Shown in pieces: positions 10,473-19,502 of a stretch of 46,110 nt of DNA. Within the stretch, counting starts at the first letter, position 1; each line of letters opens with the position of its first letter. This DNA comes from Pseudomonadota bacterium (GTDB lineage Bacteria; Pseudomonadota; Gammaproteobacteria; Steroidobacterales; Steroidobacteraceae): contig JAJZVF010000003.1 of the NCBI GenBank assembly GCA_021845825.1, forward strand, positions 1 to 46,110, read 5' to 3'. The translations under genes were made by a program, and so were the position numbers. The notes beneath the pieces were generated by a model, which saw only the letters and a program-made list of their open reading frames with translations, searched no databases and was not told the DNA's origin.

Positions 10473-11531
10473 ATGGCACTGAAGATCATGGTTCTAGGGG
10501 CGAACGGTTTTATCGGCAGCGCGCTCACCAGCGCGATCCTGCGCCAGCGGGACTGGGAGGTCTACGGCATCGACCTCGCCGACAACAAGCTCGGCGATCT
10601 GCCCGGGAATGAGCGCTTCCACTTCGTCGAAGGCGACATCACCATCAACAAGGAATGGGTGGAGTACCACGTCAAGAAATGCGACGTGGTCATGCCGCTG
10701 GTGGCCATCGCGAATCCCGCGCAGTACGTGACCCATCCGCTGAAGGTCTTCGAGCTCGACTTCGAGGCGAACATCGATGTGGTGCGCCACTGCGTCAAGT
10801 ACGGCAAGCGCCTGATTTTCCCATCGACCTCCGAGGTGTACGGCATGTCTCCGGATGCGGTGCTCGATGAGGAGTCGAGCCCGCTCGTGTACGGCCCGAT
10901 CAACAAGCAGCGCTGGATCTACGCCGCCTCCAAGCAGCTGCTTGACCGGGTGATCTACGCCTACGGAGTGCGCGACGGCCTCGATTACACGCTGTTTCGC
11001 CCGTTCAATTTCATCGGCCCGAACCTCGATAACATCGAGGAGCCCAAGGAAGGCAGCTCGCGGGTGTTCACGCAGTTCCTTTCCAACGTGCTGTATCGCC
11101 GCCCGATCAAACTGGTAGACGGCGGGCGGCAGAAGCGCTCGTTCACCTACATCGACGATGCGATCGAGTGTCTGCTCACCATCATCGAGAACAAGGACGG
11201 ACGCGCCTCGCGCGGTATTTTCAACATCGGCAATCCCGACAACTGCGTGTCGATCCGCGAGCTCGCCGAGCGCACCATCGCGATCGCGCAGGAGTTCCCG
11301 GAGTTGCGCGAAGTGGCCAGGGCGACCGAGATCATCGAAGTCTCGGCCGGGGAGTACTACGGCAAGTATTACCAGGACATCCAGGTGCGCGTGCCGGCGA
11401 TCGAGGCGGCGCGGCGCGTGCTCGGCTGGAGTCCGAGCACGGACCTCGAAACGGCGATCCGCCGCACCATCGACTACTACGTCAAGCTCGGCAGCTTCGG
11501 CGGCCGCGCCGGCGAGCAGTCGAGTCTGTGA
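10473..11531 (+). CDS. arnA: UDP-glucuronic acid oxidase (decarboxylating), stand-alone equivalent of the ArnA C-terminal domain
   Basis: 352 aa; LGANGFIGSALT, HFVEGDITINKEWVEYHVKKCDVVMPLVAIA, LIFPSTSEVYGM, VDGGRQKRSFTYIDDAIE closely match the ArnA dehydrogenase domain as I know it. Confidence 0.92.
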   Translation: MALKIMVLGANGFIGSALTSAILRQRDWEVYGIDLADNKLGDLPGNERFHFVEGDITINKEWVEYHVKKCDVVMPLVAIANPAQYVTHPLKVFELDFEANIDVVRHCVKYGKRLIFPSTSEVYGMSPDAVLDEESSPLVYGPINKQRWIYAASKQLLDRVIYAYGVRDGLDYTLFRPFNFIGPNLDNIEEPKEGSSRVFTQFLSNVLYRRPIKLVDGGRQKRSFTYIDDAIECLLTIIENKDGRASRGIFNIGNPDNCVSIRELAERTIAIAQEFPELREVARATEIIEVSAGEYYGKYYQDIQVRVPAIEAARRVLGWSPSTDLETAIRRTIDYYVKLGSFGGRAGEQSSL

Positions 11532-11580
11532 AGGACCGCGGCCGCGCAGCGCGATTCATCATGCGGATCAGGACGAGGCC

Positions 11581-13248
11581 ATGAGCACAGCGCGTGCCGG
11601 GTTCAGATGGTGGGCGTGGGTGCTGCTGGCGGCCTGCTGGCTCCTGACGCTGCAGGTGCGCCCCATGCTCGACCCCGACGAGGGCCGCTACGCGGAGATC
11701 CCGCGCGAGATGCTCGTCAGCGGCAACTGGGTGACCCCGAGGCTCGACGGGCTGAAGTACTTCGAGAAGCCCGCGCTGCAGTACTGGGCGACCGCGGCCG
11801 TGTACTCCGTGGTCGGGGTCAGCAACTGGTCCTCGCGCATATGGACGGTGGGACTCGGATTCGGCTGCCTGGCGCTGATCTACGCGTGGCTGGCGAGGCT
11901 CTACGACCGGCGCTCGGCCGCGACGGCCGTGGTGCTGCTCGCGATGAGCCCGTACTTCGGCATCATCGGTCATCTCGATCTGCTCGATGCCGGGTTGACC
12001 TTCTGGCTGACCGCCATGGTGCTCGCCTACACGCGCGCGCAGTGCGCAGATCCGGGCTCGGGCGCGGAGCGCAACTGGATGCTCGTCTCCTGGGCGACGG
12101 CCGCTCTCGCCTTGCTCACCAAGGGATTGGAGGTGTACGTGCTCGCGGGGCTGGCGCTCATCGCGTATACGGGTCTCGAGCGCGACGGGCGGCCGTGGCG
12201 GCGCCTGCACGCCGGGCCCGGGGTGCCGCTCATGGTGGCGATCGGGGCGCCCTGGCTCATCCTGGTGTCGGTGCGCAACCCGGGTTTCGCCCACTACTTC
12301 TTCATCGATCAGCACTTCAAGCGTTTCCTCACCGATCGGGCGAGGCGGATCGAGCCGTGGTGGTATTTCATTGCACTGCTGGGCATCGGGGCCTTCGCCT
12401 GGCTCGTGCCTCTCGCGCGCGCGGCGCGCTCGGCATGGCACGCGGCCGGTCCGGTGCCGCATTTCAAGCCGCTGAAGTTCCTGCTGCTGTATTCCGCGCT
12501 GACGGTGGTGTTCTTTTCGTTTTCCGACTCGAAGCTCGCGACCTACATTCTGCCGGTGTTCCCGCCGCTGGCGGCGCTGACGGGCGTGGCGGTGGCAAAA
12601 CGTCCCGGGAGCCTGGAGCGTGCGGCACGGGTGGCCGCGGGACTGACGCTGTTCGTGGCCGCGGGGCTGCTCGTGTATTCGCAGCACCGCAATGGCCTCA
12701 TCCCCGCGCAGGCGATCGCTTGGGCGGCCGCGGCGGCGCTTGCCGCCCTGATCGCGGCGGCGCTCACCTGGGGGCGGGAGCCACTCGTTGCCTTGCCGGC
12801 TGAAGCCGGCGCGGCCGCCGGAGCACCGGGCGGACTCATCCGCCCGCTCATCATCGCGCTCATGTACATCTTCGCGTGGCAGGCGCTGCTGTGCGAGTAC
12901 ACGGTGATTCCGCCGTCGCGCTCGGCGTATCAGCTGGTCCAGGAAATCAAGCACGACGTGCACCCGGACACCGCGCTCTACAGCGTCGGCCAGTATCGCC
13001 AGACCATCCCGCCCTACCTGCACCGGCTGCTGACCCTGGTGAGTTACCGGGGCGAGCTCGGCTTCGGCGAGCGGCTTCAGCCGGGGCTGATGACCGCTAC
13101 GCCCCGGCAGTTCGTGCGGCGCTGGGACGACAGCCGCGATGCCATCGCCTTCTTCAGCCCCGAGGCCTGGCGGAAATACCGCAAGCAGGGCCTGCCGGGA
13201 CGGGTGCTCGCGCGGGATGGATTCACCGTGGCGGTGAGCCGCACATGA
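11581..13248 (+). CDS. arnT: Lipid A L-Ara4N transferase-like glycosyltransferase (ArnT/PMT family)
   Basis: ATG 11581; MLDPDEGRYAEIPREMLVSGNWVTPRLDGLKYFEKPALQYWATA is the ArnT/GT83 N-terminal signature; polytopic. Confidence 0.92.
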   Translation: MSTARAGFRWWAWVLLAACWLLTLQVRPMLDPDEGRYAEIPREMLVSGNWVTPRLDGLKYFEKPALQYWATAAVYSVVGVSNWSSRIWTVGLGFGCLALIYAWLARLYDRRSAATAVVLLAMSPYFGIIGHLDLLDAGLTFWLTAMVLAYTRAQCADPGSGAERNWMLVSWATAALALLTKGLEVYVLAGLALIAYTGLERDGRPWRRLHAGPGVPLMVAIGAPWLILVSVRNPGFAHYFFIDQHFKRFLTDRARRIEPWWYFIALLGIGAFAWLVPLARAARSAWHAAGPVPHFKPLKFLLLYSALTVVFFSFSDSKLATYILPVFPPLAALTGVAVAKRPGSLERAARVAAGLTLFVAAGLLVYSQHRNGLIPAQAIAWAAAAALAALIAAALTWGREPLVALPAEAGAAAGAPGGLIRPLIIALMYIFAWQALLCEYTVIPPSRSAYQLVQEIKHDVHPDTALYSVGQYRQTIPPYLHRLLTLVSYRGELGFGERLQPGLMTATPRQFVRRWDDSRDAIAFFSPEAWRKYRKQGLPGRVLARDGFTVAVSRT

Positions 13249-13616
13249 AGTGGGGCGCCTTTGGGTTTCTCTTCGGTGGCGTGCTGCTCAATGCGTTCGC
13301 CCAGCTTGCCCTGAAGGCGGCCACCGATATCACCGGCCCGCTGGTGGGCGGGGAGGCCCCGATCATGAGGCGCCTGATCGAGATCGCGGCCGTGCCCTGG
13401 CTGTGGGTGGCGCTGTGCCTCTATGGCGTGTCTGTGATCGTGTGGCTGGTCGGCCTGTCGCGGGTGCCGGTGAGCCAGGCCTATCCGCTCCTCTCGCTCG
13501 GCTATGTCATCATGATAGGCCTCGCCTGGTGGCTGTTCGGCGAGGTACCGACCGCGCAGCGCGTGGTGGGAATCCTCGTGATCATGCTCGGGGTGGTGCT
13601 CGTGGCGCGCTCCTGA
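13245..13616 (+). CDS. SMR/EamA-type small membrane protein (ArnE/ArnF-like undecaprenyl-P-Ara4N flippase subunit)
   Basis: 123 aa with four predicted TM segments; LNAFAQLALKAA, SRVPVSQAYPLLSLGYVIMIGLAWWLFGE; ATGA overlap with arnT. Confidence 0.85.
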   Translation: MKWGAFGFLFGGVLLNAFAQLALKAATDITGPLVGGEAPIMRRLIEIAAVPWLWVALCLYGVSVIVWLVGLSRVPVSQAYPLLSLGYVIMIGLAWWLFGEVPTAQRVVGILVIMLGVVLVARS

Positions 13617-13644
13617 GGCGCCCGGAGCGAGACAGGATGCGACA

Positions 13645-14772
13645 ATGAAGCCGATGTTGCCGTTCACGCGCCCGACCCTCGACGAGCAGACCCTGCACGA
13701 GGTGCTCGCCGTGCTGCGCTCGGGCTGGCTCGCCAGCGGCCCGATGGTCAAGGCATTCGAGGCGGCGCTGTCGGATTACTTCGGCGGCCGGCCGGTGCGT
13801 ACGCAGACCTCGGCCACCGCCAGCCTCGAGCATGCGCTGCTCGTCTGCGGCATCGGCAGCGGGGACGAGGTGATCGTCCCGGCCATGAGCTTCGTGGCCA
13901 CTGCCAACGTCGTGGTGCGTGCGGGAGCGCGCCCGGTGTTCGTCGATGTGGACCTCGATTCTCGCAACATCGACCTCGATCAGGTCGAGGCGGCCGTGAC
14001 CCCGCGCACGCGCGCCATTTTGCCGGTGCATTTCGCCGGACTGCCGGTGGATCAGGACAGGCTCTATGCGCTCGCCGAGCGGCATCGGCTGCGGGTGATC
14101 GAGGACGCCGCCCAGGCCATCGGCGCCTCCTTCCGCGGCCGGCGCATCGGCAGCTTCGGCGATCTGGTGTGCTTCAGCTTTCATCCCAACAAGAACATCA
14201 CCACCATCGAGGGCGGCGCAGTGGTCGGGGGCTCCCCCGAGGAGGTGCGCGAACTCGAGCTGCACCGCTTCCACGGGCAGGTCAGAAGCGGACCCGACGA
14301 AGTCGATACCCTGTTCGCCGGCGGCAAGGCGAACCTCTCGGATGTGGCCGCCTGCATCGGCCTCGGGCAGCTGAAGCGCCTGGAGGAATTCAATACTCGC
14401 CGCCGCGTGCTCGCGGCCCGCTACTTCGAGCTGTGGGCGCAGGACCCGCCGCTGCGCTTGCCGGCGCGCGGCGAGGCAGGGCACAACTGGCACATGTTCA
14501 CGGCATTGCTGCCGCTCGAGCGCCTGCGGCTCACGCGGCGGCAGTTCATCGAGGCCATGGCGGAGCGCGGCATCGGTGTGGGCGTGCACTATCCGGCCAT
14601 GCACCTGTTCAGCGCCTATCGGGCCATGGGGTATCGCGCGGGACAGTTCCCGAGGGCCGAGCGCATCGGCCGCGAGACGGTGACTCTGCCGCTCTTCCCG
14701 GCCATGGAGCTCGCTGACGTCGACCGTGTGGTCGAGGCGGCGACCGATATCCTGCGGAGCGCGATGCGTTGA
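13645..14772 (+). CDS. arnB: UDP-4-amino-4-deoxy-L-arabinose aminotransferase (DegT/DnrJ/EryC1 family)
   Basis: 375 aa; PFTRPTLDEQTLHEVLAVLRSGWLASGPMVKAFE, IEDAAQAIGASFRGRRIGSFGDLVCFSFHPNKNITTIEGGA. Confidence 0.93.
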   Translation: MKPMLPFTRPTLDEQTLHEVLAVLRSGWLASGPMVKAFEAALSDYFGGRPVRTQTSATASLEHALLVCGIGSGDEVIVPAMSFVATANVVVRAGARPVFVDVDLDSRNIDLDQVEAAVTPRTRAILPVHFAGLPVDQDRLYALAERHRLRVIEDAAQAIGASFRGRRIGSFGDLVCFSFHPNKNITTIEGGAVVGGSPEEVRELELHRFHGQVRSGPDEVDTLFAGGKANLSDVAACIGLGQLKRLEEFNTRRRVLAARYFELWAQDPPLRLPARGEAGHNWHMFTALLPLERLRLTRRQFIEAMAERGIGVGVHYPAMHLFSAYRAMGYRAGQFPRAERIGRETVTLPLFPAMELADVDRVVEAATDILRSAMR

Positions 14773-15968
14773 GTGCGACTGTCTCGGTCATCATCCCCGT
14801 CTACAACGAGGAGGCCGGTCTGCAGCCGCTCTTCGATCGGCTCTACCCGGTGCTCGATGAGCTCCGGCGCCCCTACGAGGTGATCTTCGTCGACGATGGG
14901 AGCCGGGACCGCTCGGCGGCGCTGCTGCGCGAGCAGTTCGAGCGCCGGCCGGATGTCACGCGGGTTGTCCTGCTCACGCGAAACGCCGGACAGCACATGG
15001 CGATTCTCGCTGCGTTCGCGCAATCGCGCGGCGACTATGTCATCACCCTCGATGCGGACCTGCAGAATCCGCCCGAGGAGATCGGCAAGCTGGTGGCGGC
15101 GATGGACGGGGGGGCCGATTATGTCGGCACCATCCGCCGGCGGCGCAAAGATGTCTACTGGCGCAAGGCCGCCTCGCGCCTGATGAACCGGATTCGCGAG
15201 CGCACCACGCGCATCCGCATCACCGACCAGGGCTGCATGCTGCGCGGCTATCACCGCAGCATCGTCGATGCCATCAACCGCTGTGTGGAAGTGAGCACTT
15301 TCGTGCCGGCGCTGGGCTACACCTTTGCGCGCCACCCGGTGGAGGTCGAGGTGGCGCACGCCGAGCGCTCGGCCGGCGAGTCGAAGTACTCGCTCTACCG
15401 GCTGATCCGCCTGAACTTCGACCTGTTGACGGGCTTCTCTGTCGTACCGCTGCAATTCTTTACCATGGTGGGGATGGTGGTCGCGCTGATCTCGCTCGCG
15501 TTTGTGGCAGTGCTCGCGTTCCAGCGCATCTTCATCGGTCCGGAGGTTCAGGGGGTGTTCACCCTGTTCGGCCTGGCGTTCTTCTTCATCGGCGTGCTGC
15601 TGGTGAGCGTCGGGGTGGTGGGCGAGTATGTGGGGCGCATCTACGAGCAGGTGCGCCAGCGCCCACGCTACACCATCGCCGCGGTGCTGGAAGAGGGGGG
15701 CCTGCCCGGGAGCGAAGACTTCGACCGCGATGCGCTGCAGCCGGTGCCCAAATCGGTCGATCACACGGAAATGCTGCGCGCCGAGCACGAGGTGGGTGCG
15801 CTGCAAAGCGGGGAGCCCGCTGACCGGGTGCCGCACATGCGCGACACGGGCGCCACGGGCGCCGCGGGCGGGCAGGATGAGCACACTGCACCAGGGGCGA
15901 GGCAGGGACCGCAGAGCACAATGGCCACGGTGCCGCGCCCGAGTCGTGGCGGCGGGCAGCGCCGATGA
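14769..15968 (+). CDS. arnC: Undecaprenyl-phosphate 4-deoxy-4-formamido-L-arabinose transferase-like GT2, with an extended C-terminal tail
   Basis: TTG start overlapping the arnB stop; VSVIIPVYNEEAGLQPLFDRL, VIFVDDGSRDRS, LDADLQNPPEEI, two C-terminal TM segments, then about 85 aa of low-complexity tail. Confidence 0.9.
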   Translation: MSATVSVIIPVYNEEAGLQPLFDRLYPVLDELRRPYEVIFVDDGSRDRSAALLREQFERRPDVTRVVLLTRNAGQHMAILAAFAQSRGDYVITLDADLQNPPEEIGKLVAAMDGGADYVGTIRRRRKDVYWRKAASRLMNRIRERTTRIRITDQGCMLRGYHRSIVDAINRCVEVSTFVPALGYTFARHPVEVEVAHAERSAGESKYSLYRLIRLNFDLLTGFSVVPLQFFTMVGMVVALISLAFVAVLAFQRIFIGPEVQGVFTLFGLAFFFIGVLLVSVGVVGEYVGRIYEQVRQRPRYTIAAVLEEGGLPGSEDFDRDALQPVPKSVDHTEMLRAEHEVGALQSGEPADRVPHMRDTGATGAAGGQDEHTAPGARQGPQSTMATVPRPSRGGGQRR

Positions 15969-16891
15969 GCGCGGCACGGGCGGTGGTGTTCGCCTACCAC
16001 GACGTAGGCGTGCGTTGCCTGAAGGCACTTCTCTCCGCCGGCGTGCAAGTGCCCCTGGTGGTGACGGTGAGGGACGATCCGGCCGAGACTCGCTGGTTCG
16101 CGAGCGTCGCCGAGACGGCACGCGACTACGCACTGCCCGTCGTGGCACCCGATGGGGCCGACATGCCCCGGATCGAGGCGCAGGTGCGGGAGACGAAGCC
16201 CGATTTTATTTTTTCGTTCTACTACCGCTCCATGCTGGGCGAGCCGCTGCTCGGCTGTGCCCGGCGCGGGGCGCTCAATATTCACGGCTCGCTGTTACCG
16301 AAGTATCGGGGCAGGGCGCCGGTGAACTGGGCCGTCTTGAACGGCGAGCGCGAGACCGGCGCGACGCTGCACTACATGGTCGCCCGGGCCGATGCGGGCG
16401 ACATCGTCGATCAGCTCGCCGTGCCCATTCTCGCCGACGATGATGCGCGCGAAGTGTTCGCCAAGGTGACCGCCGCCGCCGAGATCGTGCTCGCACGCTC
16501 GCTGCCGGCGCTGCTCGCGGGCAGCGCGCCGCGCCGCCCACAACCCATCGAGCCCGGGCAGTACTGGGCAGGCCGCCGGCCGGAGGACGGACGCATCGAC
16601 TGGACGTGGCCGGCGATCCGTGTTCACAACCTCGTGCGGGCCGTCGCCCCGCCGTTTCCCGGCGCGTTCACCGACGCGTGGCGCAGGCGGTTGTGGATTC
16701 ATCGCACGCGCGTGCAGGGGACGAGCGGCCCACCCGGGCCGGCGAGCCTGTTTGGCGAGCACGGGGCCTGCTACGCAGCGTGCGGGGGCGGAGGCGTACT
16801 GAGGATTCTGGCGGCGGCCGACGAGAACGGACCGCTCGATCTGGCGCACATGGCCCGCGAGTGGCAGGCGAAGCCCCTGCTGTTGGGATGA
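15965..16891 (+). CDS. arnA: UDP-L-Ara4N formyltransferase, stand-alone equivalent of the ArnA N-terminal domain
   Basis: 308 aa; VVFAYHDVGVRCLKALL, FIFSFYYRSMLGEPLL, ALNIHGSLLPKYRGRAPVNWAVLNGERETGATLH, VHNLVRAVAPPFPGAF; ATGA overlap with arnC. Confidence 0.93.
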   Translation: MSAARAVVFAYHDVGVRCLKALLSAGVQVPLVVTVRDDPAETRWFASVAETARDYALPVVAPDGADMPRIEAQVRETKPDFIFSFYYRSMLGEPLLGCARRGALNIHGSLLPKYRGRAPVNWAVLNGERETGATLHYMVARADAGDIVDQLAVPILADDDAREVFAKVTAAAEIVLARSLPALLAGSAPRRPQPIEPGQYWAGRRPEDGRIDWTWPAIRVHNLVRAVAPPFPGAFTDAWRRRLWIHRTRVQGTSGPPGPASLFGEHGACYAACGGGGVLRILAAADENGPLDLAHMAREWQAKPLLLG

Positions 16892-17823
16892 CGGCGTCGC
16901 CGGGGGCACATTCGGTGAGCACTATCGCGCTCAAGATCGACGTCGATACCTACCGCGGTACGCTTGAAGGCGTTCCGCGACTGGTTAGCGCTCTCGAGCG
17001 CGCCGGCGCGAAGGCGACGTTCCTGTTCAGCCTGGGTCCCGATCATACGGGACGGGCGATCAAGCGTGTGTTCCGACGGGGCTTTCTTCACAAAGTGCGT
17101 CGCACTTCCGTCGTGAGCCACTACGGCTTGCGGACGCTTCTTTACGGGGTGCTGCTGCCCGGTCCGCACATCGGCAGGCGTTGCGCCGGAGTGATGCAGG
17201 ATGTGGCGCGGCGCGGCTTCGAGGTGGGTATCCACACCTATGACCACATCAAGTGGCAGGATGGGGCGGCGCGCGCGGGGAGGGCGTGGACGAGCCGGCA
17301 ACTCGCGCTCGCCCGGGAAGAGTTTATGCGCGTGTTCGGTCGGGCGCCCGAGACGCATGGGGCGGCTGGCTGGCAGGTGAACCGCTGGGTGCCGGAGCTG
17401 GAGGCGGCAATGGGGTTGCACTACGCCTCGGACACGCGCGGAATGGGGCCTTTCGTCCCGGTCGTGGAGGGCAAGGAGATCGCCGTTCCGCAGCTGCCGA
17501 CCACGCTGCCGACGCTCGATGAGCTGATCGGACGGGAAGAGCTCGCGGGCGAGGACCCGGTGGATCACCTGCTGGGCTTGACCGCCGGGGCGGGGGAGCG
17601 GGTGTTCACGCTGCACGCCGAGCTCGAGGGAGGCGAGTATCTTGCGGGCTTCGAGCGGCTGCTGCGCGAGTGGCGCGCGCGAGGCCACCGGCTGACGGAT
17701 CTCGCGACCTACGCCGCCTCGCTCGATCCGCAGCGTCTGCCGCGCTGTCGGATCGAGGCGGGGACGGTGGCGGGCCGGTCCGGGATGTTGGCAGTGCAGG
17801 GTGAATCGCCGTGCCCGATCTGA
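16888..17823 (+). CDS. arnD: 4-deoxy-4-formamido-L-arabinose-phosphoundecaprenol deformylase (polysaccharide deacetylase fold)
   Basis: ATG 16888 overlaps the formyltransferase stop (ATGA); LKIDVDTYRGTLEGVPRLV, ATFLFSLGPDHTGRAIKRVFRRGFLHKVRRTSVVSHYGLRTLLYGVLLPGPHI, VGIHTYDHIKWQD. Confidence 0.93.
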   Translation: MTASPGAHSVSTIALKIDVDTYRGTLEGVPRLVSALERAGAKATFLFSLGPDHTGRAIKRVFRRGFLHKVRRTSVVSHYGLRTLLYGVLLPGPHIGRRCAGVMQDVARRGFEVGIHTYDHIKWQDGAARAGRAWTSRQLALAREEFMRVFGRAPETHGAAGWQVNRWVPELEAAMGLHYASDTRGMGPFVPVVEGKEIAVPQLPTTLPTLDELIGREELAGEDPVDHLLGLTAGAGERVFTLHAELEGGEYLAGFERLLREWRARGHRLTDLATYAASLDPQRLPRCRIEAGTVAGRSGMLAVQGESPCPI

Positions 17824-17901
17824 GGGGCGATGCCCGCGCGCGCCACCAGCCGGCTCATGGGGGCAGCTGAGGCGTCCTGACATAGAGGCGGAGGCTTTCC
17901 G

Positions 17902-18900
17902 ATGATGAGCATCCCCAGCATGATGACGGCGATCGAGATCGCCCAACCGGGTCCTCCGCAGGTGCTGCGCGCCGTGCGCCGGCCGGTGCCGGCAGTCGGG
18001 CCGAACGAGGTGTTGATCCGGGTCGCGGCCGCCGGCGTCAATCGACCGGACGTGCTGCAGCGCCTGGGGCACTATCCGCCCCCGCCGGGGGTGACCGATA
18101 TCCCGGGTCTCGAAGTGGCCGGTGAGGTGGTGCGGGCGGGCGCCTCGGTGCAGGAGCCGGCCTTGGGATCACGCGTGTGTGCGCTGGTGGCCGGCGGAGG
18201 CTATGCCGAGTACGCGGTGGCGCCCGCGGTGCAGTGCCTGCCCGTGCCGGGCAATCTCTCGCTGCAGGAGGCGGCCGTACTTCCTGAGACGGTCTTCACC
18301 GTTTACTACAATGTCTTTGAGCGATCGCGCCTGCGTCCCGGGGAGTGGCTGCTGGTGCACGGGGGAGCGAGCGGCATCGGCGTCACCGCGATCGTGCTGG
18401 CGAAAGCCAGCGGCGCGCGCGTCATCGTGACCGCCGGCAGCGCCGAGAAATGTGCCGCGTGCCGCGCGCTCGGCGCGGACGCTGCCATCGACTACAAGCG
18501 CGAGGACTTCGTCGCGGCAACTTTGGCGGCAACCGCTGGACGCGGCGCAGACGTCATCCTGGACATGGTGGGGGGTGAGTATGCAGCCCGCGACATCGCC
18601 GCCGCGGCGATCGACGGCCGCATCGCGATCATTGCGACCCAGGGTGGCCGCGAAGCGAAGATCGATCTCGGACAGCTGATGCTCAAGCGCCTGATGCTGG
18701 GCGGCAGCACGTTGCGCCCTCAGTCCGTGCAAGCCAAGGGCAGACTCGCCGCGGCGCTGCGCGCCGAGATCTGGCCGCTCATCGAGTCGCGCTCCATGCG
18801 TGTGCCCATCCACGCGGCATTCCCGCTCGATCAAGCCGCCCAGGCGCACGCGCTGATGGAATCCGGCGGTCACATCGGCAAGATCGTGCTGCGGGTCTAA
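17902..18900 (+). CDS. NAD(P)H quinone oxidoreductase, PIG3/TP53I3-like MDR family
   Basis: 332 aa; RVAAAGVNRPDVLQRLGHYPPPPGVTDIPGLEVAGEVV, LLVHGGASGIGVTAI. Confidence 0.9.
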   Translation: MMSIPSMMTAIEIAQPGPPQVLRAVRRPVPAVGPNEVLIRVAAAGVNRPDVLQRLGHYPPPPGVTDIPGLEVAGEVVRAGASVQEPALGSRVCALVAGGGYAEYAVAPAVQCLPVPGNLSLQEAAVLPETVFTVYYNVFERSRLRPGEWLLVHGGASGIGVTAIVLAKASGARVIVTAGSAEKCAACRALGADAAIDYKREDFVAATLAATAGRGADVILDMVGGEYAARDIAAAAIDGRIAIIATQGGREAKIDLGQLMLKRLMLGGSTLRPQSVQAKGRLAAALRAEIWPLIESRSMRVPIHAAFPLDQAAQAHALMESGGHIGKIVLRV

Positions 18901-19358
18901 CGCACGGGCAGCGCGGTCGTGCGGGTGACGGTGCGCATGGCGAAGCTCGAGTGCACACGCACCACGCTCGGCAGCCGGGTGAGGTGCTGGCTGTGGATGC
19001 GCTCGAAGTCGGCGAGGTCGGCCACCACGACACGCAGCAGGTAGTCGTGCTCGCCCGTCATGAGATAGCACTCCATGACCTGGGGGATCTTGCGCACCGC
19101 CGCTTCGAATGCCGTCAGGCCCGACTGGCTCTGTCGGTCGAGGGTGATGCTCACAAACACGTTGACCGGGTAGCCGCACTTCTGCTGGTTGAGGAGCGCG
19201 GTGTAGCCCTCGATGAGACCGGCTTCCTCGAGGGCTTTCACCCGGCGCAGACAGGCCGATTCCGATAGGCTCACCTCGCCGGCGAGCTTCGCGTTGGTGA
19301 TTCGGGCGTCCTGCTGCAGACGGCGAACGATGGCGTGATCGTAGCGGTCGAGTTCCAT
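18897..19358 (-). CDS. Lrp/AsnC family transcriptional regulator (divergent from alanine dehydrogenase)
   Basis: MELDRYDHAIVRRLQQDARITNAKLAGEVSLSESACLRRVKALEEAGLIEGYTALL...; ATG is the complement of 19356-19358; the 577-aa ORF in the track over-extends upstream. Confidence 0.92.
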   Translation of the reverse strand: MELDRYDHAIVRRLQQDARITNAKLAGEVSLSESACLRRVKALEEAGLIEGYTALLNQQKCGYPVNVFVSITLDRQSQSGLTAFEAAVRKIPQVMECYLMTGEHDYLLRVVVADLADFERIHSQHLTRLPSVVRVHSSFAMRTVTRTTALPVR

Positions 19359-19502
19359 AGGCGCAATATTCTGCCATATATTATTTTGTTTTCGGCAGAA
19401 TATGCCGATATTCGCGGCGCTCGACCCGGCATTTCGCAAGTTCTCTCCGGGCTCATTTTCTAAGCTGGTGCGCAGTTTTTTCACTCCGGGGGAAACGCAC
19501 CC
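19359..19502. promoter_or_regulatory. lrp-ald divergent control region with a long inverted repeat
   Basis: ATATTCTGCC (19366-19375) and its exact reverse complement GGCAGAATAT (19394-19403), separated by an AT-rich 18-nt spacer in an otherwise GC-rich region. Confidence 0.6.

Noticed and set aside
11158-11580. N-terminal extension of the ArnT ORF
   Set aside because: Overlaps the ArnA-dehydrogenase coding sequence out of frame; composition is Arg/Ser-rich and ArnT homology starts at MSTARAGF.
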